From positions 110,598 through 174,597 of the forward strand of contig CABRYP010000001.1 in the NCBI GenBank assembly GCA_902475245.1: DNA of 64,000 nucleotides, read 5' to 3'. The notes under the pieces are model-generated. The model ran no database searches and was not told where the DNA came from. It was given only the letters and a program-made list of their open reading frames with translations. Source of the DNA: an uncultured Collinsella sp. Lineage in GTDB: Bacteria; Actinomycetota; Coriobacteriia; Coriobacteriales; Coriobacteriaceae. Both the position numbers and the translations under genes were made by a program. This document shows, piece by piece, positions 23,416 through 33,537 of the stretch (position 1 is the first letter of the stretch; each line of letters opens with the position of its first letter).

Positions 23416-25440
23416 ATGCGTCAATTTAAGACCGAGAGCAAAAAACTGCTCGACCTCATGATCAACTCCATCTACACCAATAAGGAAATCTTCCTGCGCG
23501 AGCTTATCTCCAACGCGAGCGACGCCGTTGACAAGCTCAACTTTAAGAGCCTGCAGGATCCGAGCGTCAAGCTCGACCAGGGCGACTTGGCTATTCGCGT
23601 TTCCTTTGATAAAGATGCCCGCACCATTACCATCTCGGATAACGGCATTGGCATGACCGCCGAGGAGCTCGAGCGCAATCTGGGCACCATCGCCCATTCC
23701 GGTTCCGAGGAGTTTAAGACCGAGAACGCCGAGCAGCAGGGCTCCGATGTCGATATCATCGGCCAGTTTGGCGTGGGCTTCTACTCGGCCTTTATGGTTG
23801 CCAGCCACGTAAAGGTTGTCAGCCGCGCCTATGGCGAGGACACCGCTCACGTGTGGGAGTCTGATGGTCTTGAGGGTTACACCATCGAGGACGGCGAGCG
23901 CGCCGAGCACGGTACCGATGTCATCCTGACGCTGCGCGAGAACGAGAAGCTCGACGCCGACGGCGAGGCCGAGACCTACGATCGCTTCCTGACCGAGTGG
24001 GGTCTCAAGAGCCTGATTCAGCAGTACAGCAACTATGTGCGCTACCCGATCCAGATGATGGTGTCCAAGAGCCGCCAGAAGCCCAAGCCCGAGGATGCTG
24101 GCGACGATTATAAGCCCGAGTACGAGGACTACCAGGAGCTCGAGACCATCAACTCCATGACGCCGATCTGGAAGAAGCGCAGCTCCGACGTTGAGCAGAA
24201 GGACTATGACGAGTTCTACAAGTCTACGTTCCACGATTTTGACGATCCGGCGCGCACCATCAGCTTCCACGCCGAGGGCACGCTCGAGTACGACGCCCTG
24301 CTGTTTGTGCCGGGCCGCGCTCCGTTCGATCTGTACAGCAAGGACTACGAGAAGGGCCTGGCGCTCTACAGCTCCAACGTCCTGATCATGGAGAAATGCG
24401 ACGACCTGCTGCCCGATTACTACAACTTTGTCCGCGGCGTTGTGGATTCCGCCGACGTGTCGCTCAACATCTCGCGTGAGACACTGCAGCAGAACCGTCA
24501 ACTCAAGGCCATTGCCAAGCGCGTGGAAAAGAAGATTACGGCCGACCTTGAGGATATGCGCGACAACGACCGCGAGGCCTACGAGAAGTTCTTCGAAAAC
24601 TTTGGCCGCGGTCTTAAGTACGGCATCTACTCGAGCTATGGCATGAAGGCCGACGAGCTCGCCGACCTGCTGCTGTTCTGGTCTGCCAAGGAACAGAAGA
24701 TGATTACCCTGGCCGAGTATGCCAAGGGCATGCCCGAGGACCAGAAGGCCATCTACTACGCCGCCGGCGACTCGCGCGACCGCTTGGCCAAGATGCCCGT
24801 GGTAAAGGGCGTGCTCGACCGCGGCTATGACGTGCTGCTTTTGACGCAGGACGTGGATGAGTTCACCTTCCAGGCCATGCGTGAGTACGTTGCCGCCGAT
24901 ATGCCCAAGATCTACGAGGACGATGCAGCTCGCGAGGCTGCCGAAAAGGCCGTGGCCGACGGTGCCGAGCCCGAGGTCGAGGATCGTCATCTGGAGCTCA
25001 AGAACGTCGCTACCGGCGATCTTGATCTGGCGACCGAGGACGAGAAGAAGGAGGCCGAGGACGCCACCAAGGAGAACGAGGATCTCTTTGGCGCCATGAA
25101 GGAGGCGCTCGGTGACAAGGTCGAGAAAGTTGCCGTCTCCGCGCGCCTGACCGATGCCCCCGCTTGCATCACCACCGAGGGCCCGCTTTCGCTCGAGATG
25201 GAGAAGGTGCTCCAGAAGGGACCCGAGGGCGCGCCCGACGGCATGCCCAAGAGCCAGCGCGTGCTCGAGCTCAACGCCAAGCACCCGGTCTTTGACAAGC
25301 TTGTCGCTGCCCAGAAGGCAGGCGACGCCGACAAGATCAAGCAGTACTCCGGTCTGCTCTATGACCAGGCTCTGCTGGTCGAGGGCATCCTCCCCGAGGA
25401 CCCCGTGGCCTTCGCGGCGGCTGTCTGCGACCTGATGTAG
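23416..25440 (+). CDS. htpG: Chaperone protein HtpG (Hsp90 family)
   Basis: A cytosolic ATP-dependent chaperone, 674 residues. The N-terminal GHKL ATPase has ELISNASDAVDKL, DNGIGMTAEEL and GQFGVGFYSAFMVAS. The middle domain includes ISRETLQQNRQLKAI with the catalytic Arg-loop, and the C-terminal dimerization domain is present. The acidic insertion near residues 535-560 (DLATEDEKKEAEDATKENED) is longer than in E. coli. AAAGGA precedes the ATG. It is monocistronic, followed by a GGGCGC/GCGCCC terminator near 25519-25550. Confidence 0.96.
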   Translation: MRQFKTESKKLLDLMINSIYTNKEIFLRELISNASDAVDKLNFKSLQDPSVKLDQGDLAIRVSFDKDARTITISDNGIGMTAEELERNLGTIAHSGSEEFKTENAEQQGSDVDIIGQFGVGFYSAFMVASHVKVVSRAYGEDTAHVWESDGLEGYTIEDGERAEHGTDVILTLRENEKLDADGEAETYDRFLTEWGLKSLIQQYSNYVRYPIQMMVSKSRQKPKPEDAGDDYKPEYEDYQELETINSMTPIWKKRSSDVEQKDYDEFYKSTFHDFDDPARTISFHAEGTLEYDALLFVPGRAPFDLYSKDYEKGLALYSSNVLIMEKCDDLLPDYYNFVRGVVDSADVSLNISRETLQQNRQLKAIAKRVEKKITADLEDMRDNDREAYEKFFENFGRGLKYGIYSSYGMKADELADLLLFWSAKEQKMITLAEYAKGMPEDQKAIYYAAGDSRDRLAKMPVVKGVLDRGYDVLLLTQDVDEFTFQAMREYVAADMPKIYEDDAAREAAEKAVADGAEPEVEDRHLELKNVATGDLDLATEDEKKEAEDATKENEDLFGAMKEALGDKVEKVAVSARLTDAPACITTEGPLSLEMEKVLQKGPEGAPDGMPKSQRVLELNAKHPVFDKLVAAQKAGDADKIKQYSGLLYDQALLVEGILPEDPVAFAAAVCDLM

Positions 25441-25515
25441 GTGGTTCCGCCGTTCTACCGAACGGCGGACCGGCCGACGCTGCGCGGGCCGCATTTGGAC
25501 AATCTGACGTTCAAC

Positions 25516-25552
25516 TTCAAGGGCGCGACCAGAAGGTCAGCGCCCTTTCGTT
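25516..25552 (+). terminator. htpG terminator
   Basis: AAGGGCGC and GCGCCCTT arms around GACCAGAAGGTCA, followed by TCGTTT. Confidence 0.65.
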
Positions 25553-25609
25553 TCACGTCACCTTGTCTCAAATGCGACCCGCTCGCTGGCTTATGCTCAA
25601 CCTGCGGCG

Positions 25610-25774
25610 GGGCACTCATTGGGGACGTACTTAAATGAGTGCCCGCAGAATTACTCATTGGGGACAGACTTAAATGAGTGGTCACCTTGCTCGCTTAGGG
25701 GCGTTTTCGCTGACTTATGCTCAACCAGCGACGCTTTCGTGGTCCAAAGTCATTGGGGACGTTCTTGAATGACT
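25610..25774. repeat. Three hairpins with shared TTGGGGAC..CTT loop
   Basis: Hairpins at 25610-25644, 25653-25679 and 25748-25774 each have a stem of the form (AC)TCATT/AATGA(GT) enclosing TGGGGACGTACTTA, TGGGGACAGACTTA or TGGGGACGTTCTTG. Outer bases differ but remain complementary (GGGCACTCATT/AATGAGTGCCC, ACTCATT/AATGAGT, AGTCATT/AATGACT). They occupy most of the ~420-bp gap between the htpG terminator and the first YhgE gene; a GCTTATGCTCAACC segment occurs twice between them (about 25590 and 25716). The rest holds no gene. Confidence 0.7.
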
Positions 25775-25976
25775 ATTCGGATTGCTAATTTGTGCGGGTT
25801 GTGGTTTTGTGACCTGCTGAAATTTAGGATACTGTACATCTGTACGTTAACTCATCTTCGTAGTATATTGCTACCCGCAAAACTCAGCACCATTGTGCCG
25901 TGAGGCACTAAAGCGCCTACGTACAATGGTTGTCGATAGTACGATTCGATTCAACGACAGGATGGATGGTCCAAGC

Positions 25977-28742
25977 GTGAGTCTCGGCAGCAAACTATCC
26001 AACGCAAAGGTCTCCTTTGCGATCTTTAAGCGCGACATCAAGCGACTGCTTGTGAACCCCGTCGCCTTGGTGGTTACTTTGGGCGTGTGCGTTATCCCCT
26101 CGCTGTATGCCTGGTACAACATCGTGGCAAACTGGGATCCGTATGGAAACACCCAGGGCATCAAGATTGCTATCGCCAACAACGACCAGGGCACTCAGAA
26201 CGACATGGTGGGCGAGCTCAATGCGGGCGACAAGGTCGTCGATCAGCTCAAGGAAAACGATCAGCTGGGCTGGACCTTCGTCGACTCGGCGGCCGATGCC
26301 AAAGAGGGCGTCGAGAGCGGGGAGTACTACGCCGCCATCGTGATCCCCAAGAACTTCTCTGACAATCTTGTCTCAATGCTCGACGGCAATTACCATCAGC
26401 CGAAGCTCACCTATTACGTCAACGAGAAAAAGAGCGCCATTGCGTCCAAGGTGACCGATACCGGTGCCAATACTATCGAGGAGCAGATCAATTCGGAGTT
26501 TGTCTCCACGGTGGGCGAGACCGTAGCGGGCATCGCCAAGGATGCCGGCATCGATTTTAAGGATAAGACCGCCCAGATTCAGGATTCGCTGACGAGTTCG
26601 GTGTCCGAGGCATCCGGTACCTTGAGCGAGGTTCGCGATTCGATTGGCGACATGAATGCCGCCATCGATAAGACGAGCGGCGCCATCGCCTCGGCAGACG
26701 CGGCGCTTGCCGGCTTGCAGGGTCAGACGCCGTCGCTGACGCAGGCAATCTCCCAGGGCAATGGCCTGTTGGGCGAAGCGCGCACCACGGCGGGCAAGTC
26801 CATCACCTCGCTTTCCAAGGCGCTCTCGGAGGGCAGCGCCGCTTTGAGCAAGACGTCGGCATCAGCGAACACCGCAATCGGAAAGATGACAGGCGCCTTG
26901 ACGTCTACGACCACTCGCATCGACAACTCGCTCGAATCGCTTCAGATGACGATTGACCATAACAAGACTCTTATCGAGCGTCTGCAGGAGCTGGCCGATA
27001 GCGCGCCTACGGGCTCGGAAGAGGTTAATAAGCTGATCGCGTCTGCGATTGATGCGCTTCGAGGGCAAAATGAGAGCCTTCAGGCCGTCAAGGATAATCT
27101 CTCCGCTCAGTCAAGCGCTATTGCGAATGACGCTTCGGCTGTTTCGGGCGCCAGCGATGCCATCAACAATGCGATCCAAACCGGTACGACCAACATGAAT
27201 CAGGCTCAGACGGACCTGGGGCAGAACGCGCTGCCGAAGGCTTCGAGCGCGCTGGACTCCTTCGCCACCGCTTCGGGCGACCTGACCGGCATCGTATCGG
27301 GTCTTACGCCCACGATTGCGAACGCGCGTGGCACGCTGACCCAACTCGATGCGACGCTCAAGCAGGCTAAGACTACGCTGTCGCAGACCGATACCTCGCT
27401 TGCCAAGGTCCAGGACAAGCTTGCAACCGCCGCTAACGATATTGCGGCGCTGCAGACCTCCGATTCTATGGGTGAGCTGGCCGAGCTGATGAACGTCGAT
27501 GTCAGCGACGTGGCAGATTTCATGGCATCTCCGGTTGAGCTGACGTCCAAGTCGATCTATCCGGTCAAGAGCTTCGGCTCGGGCATTGCTCCCTTCTACA
27601 CTAATCTGGCGCTTTGGGTGGGGGGTTACGTACTCATCGCCATCTACAAGCTCGAGGTCGATCGCGAGGGCATCGGCAGCTTTACCGCGCGCCAGGGCTA
27701 CTTCGGCCGTTGGATGCTCCTGGTGATCTTGGGCGCGTTGCAGGCCATCATCGTTACGGTGGGTGATCTGGTCATTGGCGTACAGTGCGTCAACCCACTG
27801 CTGTTCGTGCTGGGTGGCATCGCCATCTCGTTTACGTACGTCAACATCATCTATGCGCTGTCCACTACGTTTAAGCATATCGGCAAGGCAATCGGCGTCA
27901 TTCTGGTTATCGTGCAGATTCCGGGTTCGTCGGGCATGTATCCCATCGAGATGATGCCCGGCTTCTTCCAGTGGCTGCACCCGCTGCTGCCCTTTACCTA
28001 CGGCATCAACCTGCTGCGCGAAACGGTCGGCGGCATGTACTCGTTCAACTATCTGTTTAACCTGTGCATTCTGGGCGTGTTCTTGATCGTGGCGCTCTTT
28101 ATCGGTCTGCAGCTGCGTCCGCTGCTGCTCAACCTCAACCTGCTCTTTGACAAGCAGCTTTCCACGACAGGCCTTATGATCTGCGAGTCTAACGACCTGC
28201 CGCGTCAGCGCTACTCGCTGCGCACGGCCATGCGCGTCATGCTCGATTCCGATTCGTACCGTCGCGAACTGCTCGATCATGCGGTCGCCTTTGAACATCG
28301 CTACCCGTACTACATCAAGGGCGGTTTTGCCGCTGTGGTGGGCGTTCAGGTCCTGCTCTTTGTCCTGTCGACGGTTCTCGATATCGACAATAACGGCAAG
28401 ATCATCCTGCTGGTCATTTGGATCATCTCGGTTATTGTCATCTGCGGCTGGCTTATCAATATCGAATATATCCGCGCGAGCCTCAATACCCAGATGCGCA
28501 TCTCGGCGCTTTCGGATGAGGACCTGCGTCGCGAGATGCGCGAGCACACAGCGGCGATCCCTGCCGCTCGTCGCATGTTCGGCCTCAACGCCAGCGAGCG
28601 TGGTGCCAAGGGTGGCGATCAGTCCACGGGCCGCTTGCCGCATATAGGCTCGCACCATAAATCTCAGGGCAGCGACAGCTCAGCCACAAATGATGGAGAT
28701 ACCACCCCGCTTGGCAAGCACTCCAAAGGAGGTGAGGCATAA
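25977..28742 (+). CDS. YhgE/Pip family membrane protein (first of two)
   Basis: A 921-residue membrane protein of the YhgE/Pip (phage infection protein) family, with an ABC-2-type C-terminal membrane domain. One N-terminal helix (NPVALVVTLGVCVIPSLYAWYN, about 31-52) is followed by a large extracellular region rich in Ser, Ala, Thr and Asp with coiled-coil character (about 190-520). Five or six C-terminal helices come next, including VGGYVLIAIYKLEV, FVLGGIAISFTYVNIIYAL and the proline-rich MMPGFFQWLHPLLPFTYGIN. A further pair of helices and a charged tail follow. Family members are linked to type VII-like export or phage adsorption; the role here is unknown. Starts at GTG 25977, ATG 25962 and ATG 25926 are all possible. 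The second family gene overlaps its stop region. Confidence 0.85.
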   Translation: MSLGSKLSNAKVSFAIFKRDIKRLLVNPVALVVTLGVCVIPSLYAWYNIVANWDPYGNTQGIKIAIANNDQGTQNDMVGELNAGDKVVDQLKENDQLGWTFVDSAADAKEGVESGEYYAAIVIPKNFSDNLVSMLDGNYHQPKLTYYVNEKKSAIASKVTDTGANTIEEQINSEFVSTVGETVAGIAKDAGIDFKDKTAQIQDSLTSSVSEASGTLSEVRDSIGDMNAAIDKTSGAIASADAALAGLQGQTPSLTQAISQGNGLLGEARTTAGKSITSLSKALSEGSAALSKTSASANTAIGKMTGALTSTTTRIDNSLESLQMTIDHNKTLIERLQELADSAPTGSEEVNKLIASAIDALRGQNESLQAVKDNLSAQSSAIANDASAVSGASDAINNAIQTGTTNMNQAQTDLGQNALPKASSALDSFATASGDLTGIVSGLTPTIANARGTLTQLDATLKQAKTTLSQTDTSLAKVQDKLATAANDIAALQTSDSMGELAELMNVDVSDVADFMASPVELTSKSIYPVKSFGSGIAPFYTNLALWVGGYVLIAIYKLEVDREGIGSFTARQGYFGRWMLLVILGALQAIIVTVGDLVIGVQCVNPLLFVLGGIAISFTYVNIIYALSTTFKHIGKAIGVILVIVQIPGSSGMYPIEMMPGFFQWLHPLLPFTYGINLLRETVGGMYSFNYLFNLCILGVFLIVALFIGLQLRPLLLNLNLLFDKQLSTTGLMICESNDLPRQRYSLRTAMRVMLDSDSYRRELLDHAVAFEHRYPYYIKGGFAAVVGVQVLLFVLSTVLDIDNNGKIILLVIWIISVIVICGWLINIEYIRASLNTQMRISALSDEDLRREMREHTAAIPAARRMFGLNASERGAKGGDQSTGRLPHIGSHHKSQGSDSSATNDGDTTPLGKHSKGGEA

Positions 28743-30932
28743 ATGAAGAACATCCTGCATCTGTTTAAGCGCGATGTCCAAAACGTGTCTCGCTCCGTAA
28801 TCGGCTTGGTTGTCGTGATGGGCCTCATTATCGTGCCGTGTCTGTACGCGTGGTTTAACATCGCCGGCAGCTGGGATCCGTACGGCAACACCGGCAATCT
28901 TAAGATCGCCGTGGTCAACACCGATGAGGGTTACGAGAGCGATCTGATCCCCGTCGAGGTTAACGTGGGCGAAAACGTGACCGCCACCCTACGCGGCAAC
29001 GAGAGCTTCGATTGGGTTGTGCTTAACGATCGCGAAAAGGCTATCGAGGGCGTTAAGTCGGGCGCGTACTATGCTGCCGTCGTTATCCCCAAAACGTTTA
29101 GCGCCGACATGATGACGCTTTTCTCGACCGACGTGAAACACGCCGATATCGAGTTTTACGAGAACCAGAAGGCCAACGCCATCGCGCAGATCGTGACCGA
29201 GAAGGGTTCGAGCGCCGTTCAGAACCAGGTTAACGAATCTTTTACCAAGACCATTACGAGCATCGGTCTTAAGACGGTGTCCAGCCTGCTCGATTACATG
29301 AGCACCGACCAAGTCAGCAACTTTATCGCCAACCTGTCCTCGACGCTCGGCGATTCGGTCCAGGACCTGCAGGACGTTCAGGCCAGCGCAACGTCGCTTG
29401 CGGGCATTTTGAGCTCCACGTCCGATTCGTTGACGTCGGCGAGCGGTATGCTCCAGCAGACGGGTACGGTCGATGAGTCGACCAAGCAGCTGATGGAGCA
29501 TGCCAAGAGCGGCATCGATGATTCCAAAGAAGCGCTGAAGGCCGCCAACGATGCCGTTGACGCGGCGATTGACGGAAGCGCGGGCTCGTTCGACAACGTA
29601 TCCGCCGAGCTTGCGAAGGCATTCGACACCGCAAACCAGCATGTGGACCTTACGGTGTCCCAACTCAACGATGCCGCTGCGGCCCTCGATGCGCGCGCCA
29701 AGGATATCGATGCGATGGTCGATCAGCTCCGCAGCCTTGCCGACCAGGTGAGCGATGACAAGCTCAAAGACGGCCTCAAGTCCGCCGCGACGTCGCTGGG
29801 CAGAATCGCCGTTGAGTACCGCAACAACGCCAACGACCTGAGGGCAACCGCAAAGTCCCTTTCCGACAGCATGGCAGAGGTCAACAGCACGCGTGCCGAG
29901 GTCGACCAGGCCATCGCCGATGCCAAGGCGGGTATCTCGGGTGCCAAGTCCGACTACGATTCCACGTTTTCGGTTAAGGCCAAGGAGCTCAAGAAGACCA
30001 TTTCGGGCGTTCTGAATTCCCTGAACGGTATCTCGGGTGATTTGGATAGCGCCGTGAGCGGTCTGACCGACGCCTCTGGTTCGCTCGCGAAGGGCCTCTC
30101 CAAGGCTGCAAGGCTCGTCAACAAGGCTTCCGATCAGCTGGGTGAGGCATCGGACAAGATCAGCGCGTTCAAGGACGAGCTCGACGGCGCCCTGATGTCG
30201 GGTGACCTGGCGACGATCAAGACGATGATCGGCAACGACCCCGAGGGCCTGGCCGTGTCGCTTTCCGGCCCCGTCGCGCTCGACCGCAAGCCGGTCTATC
30301 CGATTCGCAATTACGGCTCTGCCATGGCGCCGTTCTACACGATTCTGTCGCTCTGGGTCGGCTCGATCGTACTGGCGGCCATGATGAAGGTCTCGGTCGA
30401 CGACGAGCTCATCAACGAGCTCATCCCCGTACGCCTGCACGAGATCTATCTGGGCCGTTACCTGTTCTTTGGCGGTTTGGCCCTGCTGCAGGCAACGCTC
30501 GTGTGCGCGGGCGACATTCTGTTCTTTGGCATTCAGTGCGACAACCCGCTGCAGTTTGTGCTGGCGGGCTGGGTCGCGAGTCTCGTGTTCTCCAATATCG
30601 TCTACACGCTTACGGTTTCGTTTGGCGATATCGGCAAGGCGCTCGCTGTCGTGCTGTTGGTCATGCAGGTCGGCGGTTCGGGCGGCACGTTCCCCATCGA
30701 GATGACCGGCCCCGTGTTCCAGGCGATCTATCCGTTCCTGCCGTTTACTCACGGCATCAACGCCATGCATGCCGCCATGGCTGGCGCCTACCATATGGAG
30801 TACTGGGCTGAGCTGGGTATTCTGGCGAGCTATCTGATTCCGTCGCTGGCCCTGGGCGTCGTCTTCCGCCGTCCGGTCATCAAAGCCAACAACTGGATCA
30901 TCGAAAGGCTGGAGTCGACAAAGCTAATTTAG
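28743..30932 (+). CDS. YhgE/Pip family membrane protein (second of two)
   Basis: A 729-residue paralogue of the preceding protein with the same plan: an N-terminal helix in GLVVVMGLIIVPCLYAWFN, a long extracellular coiled-coil region (about 180-490), and C-terminal helices with PIRNYGSAMAPFYTILSLWVG and GPVFQAIYPFLPFTHGINAMHA. The ATG directly follows the previous stop codon, and GGAGGTGAGG lies inside the upstream gene, so the two are translated together and probably act as a heteromeric complex. It lacks the extra C-terminal helix pair of its partner. Confidence 0.88.
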   Translation: MKNILHLFKRDVQNVSRSVIGLVVVMGLIIVPCLYAWFNIAGSWDPYGNTGNLKIAVVNTDEGYESDLIPVEVNVGENVTATLRGNESFDWVVLNDREKAIEGVKSGAYYAAVVIPKTFSADMMTLFSTDVKHADIEFYENQKANAIAQIVTEKGSSAVQNQVNESFTKTITSIGLKTVSSLLDYMSTDQVSNFIANLSSTLGDSVQDLQDVQASATSLAGILSSTSDSLTSASGMLQQTGTVDESTKQLMEHAKSGIDDSKEALKAANDAVDAAIDGSAGSFDNVSAELAKAFDTANQHVDLTVSQLNDAAAALDARAKDIDAMVDQLRSLADQVSDDKLKDGLKSAATSLGRIAVEYRNNANDLRATAKSLSDSMAEVNSTRAEVDQAIADAKAGISGAKSDYDSTFSVKAKELKKTISGVLNSLNGISGDLDSAVSGLTDASGSLAKGLSKAARLVNKASDQLGEASDKISAFKDELDGALMSGDLATIKTMIGNDPEGLAVSLSGPVALDRKPVYPIRNYGSAMAPFYTILSLWVGSIVLAAMMKVSVDDELINELIPVRLHEIYLGRYLFFGGLALLQATLVCAGDILFFGIQCDNPLQFVLAGWVASLVFSNIVYTLTVSFGDIGKALAVVLLVMQVGGSGGTFPIEMTGPVFQAIYPFLPFTHGINAMHAAMAGAYHMEYWAELGILASYLIPSLALGVVFRRPVIKANNWIIERLESTKLI

Positions 30933-31023
30933 TGCGGCAATGTGGCGTTGACGGAACATCGAGGCCTTCCGGCTCGACGCTTTAGTTGAGTGAATTGCAT
31001 GGGCTGCTTGATTATTGCTACAG

Positions 31024-31066
31024 TAGCGGGGCGTGCCGGGGGTCCGGTGCGCCCCGTTTTTATTTG
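31024..31066 (+). terminator. Terminator after the YhgE pair
   Basis: CGGGGCG(T)/(G)CGCCCCG stem around a GCCGGGGGTCCGG centre with a T-run. Confidence 0.75.
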
Positions 31067-31132
31067 ACCATGAGGCGGCACGCAGCCATACGCGTGCGGA
31101 CACCACGCCCAGATTGAGTGTGAGGATGTTTC

Positions 31133-32116
31133 ATGGCCCAATACGCTGCCAACGAAATCGAAAACATGCCCGATAGCCCTGTGGCCCGTGAGGATTTGGG
31201 CGCGGGCGGTATTCCCAGGGGCGCCGGCGCACGCTCCCCGCTGTTCTGGAAAGTTTTGCTACTTTCGGTGGCGGTCATCTGGGGCTACTCCTTTACCACT
31301 ATGAAGGATGCACTCGGCACCATTCCGGTGTTCGAGCTGCTCTATGTACGCTTTCTGCCTGCAGCGTTGGTCATGTTTGCCGTCTTCCACAAGCGCATCA
31401 CTGCACATTTCAACGCTCGCAATCTGATCGTTGGCCTGAGTATGGGCGTGCTCATGTGGGCGGCCTATGCGTTGCAGACGGTCGGTCTGGCATATACTAC
31501 GGCGGGCAAGAATGCTTTTTTGACGGGCACGTATTGCATCCTCGTGCCGTTCGCGAGCTATTTTCTGAGCGGAGAAAAACTCACCCGCTATAACCTGGGC
31601 GCGGCACTGCTGTGCTTGGCGGGCATTGGCTTGGTGGCGCTCGATAGCGTCGAGTTCAACATCGGTGACGTCATTACGCTGGCAGGCGCGGTCTTCTTCG
31701 CCATCCAGATGGCGGTGACCGCCAAGTACGGTCGCAAAATGGACATCAACGTTATCACGTTTTGGATGTTTGTGGGCAACGGCGTGCTGAGCCTGGTTTC
31801 GTCGCTGTTATTCGAGACCCAGGCGCCTCTGTCCGTGTGGACGCCGAACTTTATCGGTGTGATGGCGTTTCTCTCGGTGGGCTGCACATGCGTGGCTCTG
31901 CTCATCCAAAACGTCGGCCTGGCGCATGTCCCGGCTTCGACGGGCTCACTGCTCCTTTCGATGGAGTCGCCTTCGGGCGTGTTGTTTTCGGTGCTGCTGA
32001 TGGGGGAGGCGCTCACCTCGCGCCTGCTCGCCGGCTTCGTGCTTATCTTCCTGTCGATTATCTTGAGTGAGACTCACTTCGATTTTTTGCGCAAAAAGTC
32101 GCGCCCGCAATTGTAA
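31133..32116 (+). CDS. EamA/DMT-superfamily transporter
   Basis: A 327-residue integral membrane protein with about ten predicted helices and two EamA repeats. The first repeat contains LLLSVAVIWGYSFTTMKDAL and YVRFLPAALVMFAVF; the second covers ITLAGAVFFAIQMAVTAKYG onward and ends with LLAGFVLIFLSIILSETHF. DMT proteins export metabolites or amino acids; the substrate cannot be assigned. A cytoplasmic N-terminal extension of about 35 residues precedes the first helix. GTGAGGATG precedes the ATG. It is monocistronic, with a terminator behind. Confidence 0.88.
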   Translation: MAQYAANEIENMPDSPVAREDLGAGGIPRGAGARSPLFWKVLLLSVAVIWGYSFTTMKDALGTIPVFELLYVRFLPAALVMFAVFHKRITAHFNARNLIVGLSMGVLMWAAYALQTVGLAYTTAGKNAFLTGTYCILVPFASYFLSGEKLTRYNLGAALLCLAGIGLVALDSVEFNIGDVITLAGAVFFAIQMAVTAKYGRKMDINVITFWMFVGNGVLSLVSSLLFETQAPLSVWTPNFIGVMAFLSVGCTCVALLIQNVGLAHVPASTGSLLLSMESPSGVLFSVLLMGEALTSRLLAGFVLIFLSIILSETHFDFLRKKSRPQL

Positions 32117-32128
32117 ACAACTTGTTGC

Positions 32129-32158
32129 GCCGCCCTCCCGGGGCGGCATTTTTTATGC
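32129..32158 (+). terminator. Terminator after the DMT transporter gene
   Basis: GCCGCCC/GGGGCGGC stem around TCCC with a six-T tail. Confidence 0.8.
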
Positions 32159-32232
32159 GTCGCCCTTAAAGTTGTACCTTGCACTTTACGTTATCAAAGT
32201 GCTTGCTGCAAAAACGTTACTGGAGGGCATCT

Positions 32233-33534
32233 ATGGCACCAGCTTTGTCCGATTTTCAACCGCAACCAGCGCCCAAGGCTACCGCAGCGGCGCAGGCCGC
32301 TATCGGTGACGGTCTTGTTGCAGAAGCTCAGACTTTTGCAGACGAGCTTGCTGTGTGGCGACACGATCTACACCAGATGCCCGAGCTGGGTAACAACCTT
32401 CCGCAGACGTCCGCCTTTATCCAGGCGCGTCTGGACGAGATGGATATTCCCTATGCCGTGCTTGTTGACGGCTCCTGTGTCGTTGGCCTTATCGGTGCCG
32501 GCGCGGCAGCTGCTGCTCGGGGTAACGGTACGTGCACGGACAAGCAGGCCGGTACGGTCATCATGCTCCGCGGCGACATGGATGCCCTTCCCGTTGCCGA
32601 GGAATCCGGCGAGCCCTTTGCATCCACCAATGGCTGCATGCATGCTTGCGGTCACGATATGCACGCGACGGCGCTGCTTGGTGCGGCTCGTATGCTCAAG
32701 GCCCGCGAGTCCGAGCTTCTCGACGCCAACGCCACGGTTAAGTTGCTGTTCCAGCCGGGCGAGGAAACCTTTGAGGGTGCCCGTGCTGCCATCGTCGACG
32801 GTTTGCTGCAGAACCCACGCCCCCAGGCCGCCTTTGCCATGCATGTCAATAGCCAGTCGCCGCTTGACCTGGTGCTCTACGGCAGCCCGGCGCTCTCGGG
32901 CGTGTACGGTTTTCGCATCACGCTTCAGGGCAAGGGCGGCCATGGCTCGAGCCCCGAGATCTGCATCGACCCCATCACGGCCGGCGTCCATGTGCATCTG
33001 GCGCTTCAGGAGCTCATCTCCCGCGAGGTGCCGGCGGCCAAGGAGGTCGCGCTTACCGTTGGCAAGTTCGCCGGCGGTCAGGCCGCAAATGTCATCCCCG
33101 ACACTTGTGTGCTCGAGGGAACGCTGCGTGGCTTCGACGTCAAGCTCATGGAGCGCCTCAAGACCCGCATCGCGGAGGTCGTCAAAGGCGTTGCCACGAC
33201 CTATCGTACGCCGGCGACTATCGAGACGCTCTCGGATGTTCCGCCGCTGGTACTCGATGACAATATGACCCAGGCTTCACTTGGCTATGTGGGTGCGACA
33301 CTGCCCAAGGCCACCTTCCTGCCGCTGTTCCACGCCATGGCGAGTGAGGACTTCGCGTTGATCTCGAGTGAGATCCCGAGTGCGTACTTTACCGTGGGCG
33401 CTGCCGTGACTGATACGGACGAGCATTTTGCTCAGCATCATCCCAAGGCACGTTTTAGCGATGCCGAGCTTCCCCTTGGCGCCGCGGCTTATGCCGCCGT
33501 TGCTTTGGGCTACATCGCTGACCACAAGGAGTAA
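32233..33534 (+). CDS. M20 family amidohydrolase (HipO/IAL-type aminoacylase)
   Basis: A di-metal (Zn or Mn) amidohydrolase of peptidase family M20D, 433 residues, which hydrolyses N-acyl amino acids or similar amides. Metal-binding segments are MLRGDMDALPV, NGCMHACGHDMHATALLGAA and LLFQPGEETFEGARAAI; HAMASEDFALI near the C-terminus gives the last ligand. The dimerization lid starts near VYGFRITLQGKGGHGSSPE. GGAGGG precedes the ATG; the longer upstream frame has no ribosome site. The decayed MFS gene follows directly, suggesting that the intact ancestor was a hydrolase plus transporter unit. Confidence 0.92.
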   Translation: MAPALSDFQPQPAPKATAAAQAAIGDGLVAEAQTFADELAVWRHDLHQMPELGNNLPQTSAFIQARLDEMDIPYAVLVDGSCVVGLIGAGAAAAARGNGTCTDKQAGTVIMLRGDMDALPVAEESGEPFASTNGCMHACGHDMHATALLGAARMLKARESELLDANATVKLLFQPGEETFEGARAAIVDGLLQNPRPQAAFAMHVNSQSPLDLVLYGSPALSGVYGFRITLQGKGGHGSSPEICIDPITAGVHVHLALQELISREVPAAKEVALTVGKFAGGQAANVIPDTCVLEGTLRGFDVKLMERLKTRIAEVVKGVATTYRTPATIETLSDVPPLVLDDNMTQASLGYVGATLPKATFLPLFHAMASEDFALISSEIPSAYFTVGAAVTDTDEHFAQHHPKARFSDAELPLGAAAYAAVALGYIADHKE

Positions 33535-33537
33535 TCC

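Noticed and set aside
23332..25494. 720-codon minus-strand frame opposite htpG
   Set aside because: Antisense shadow; htpG has every Hsp90 motif.
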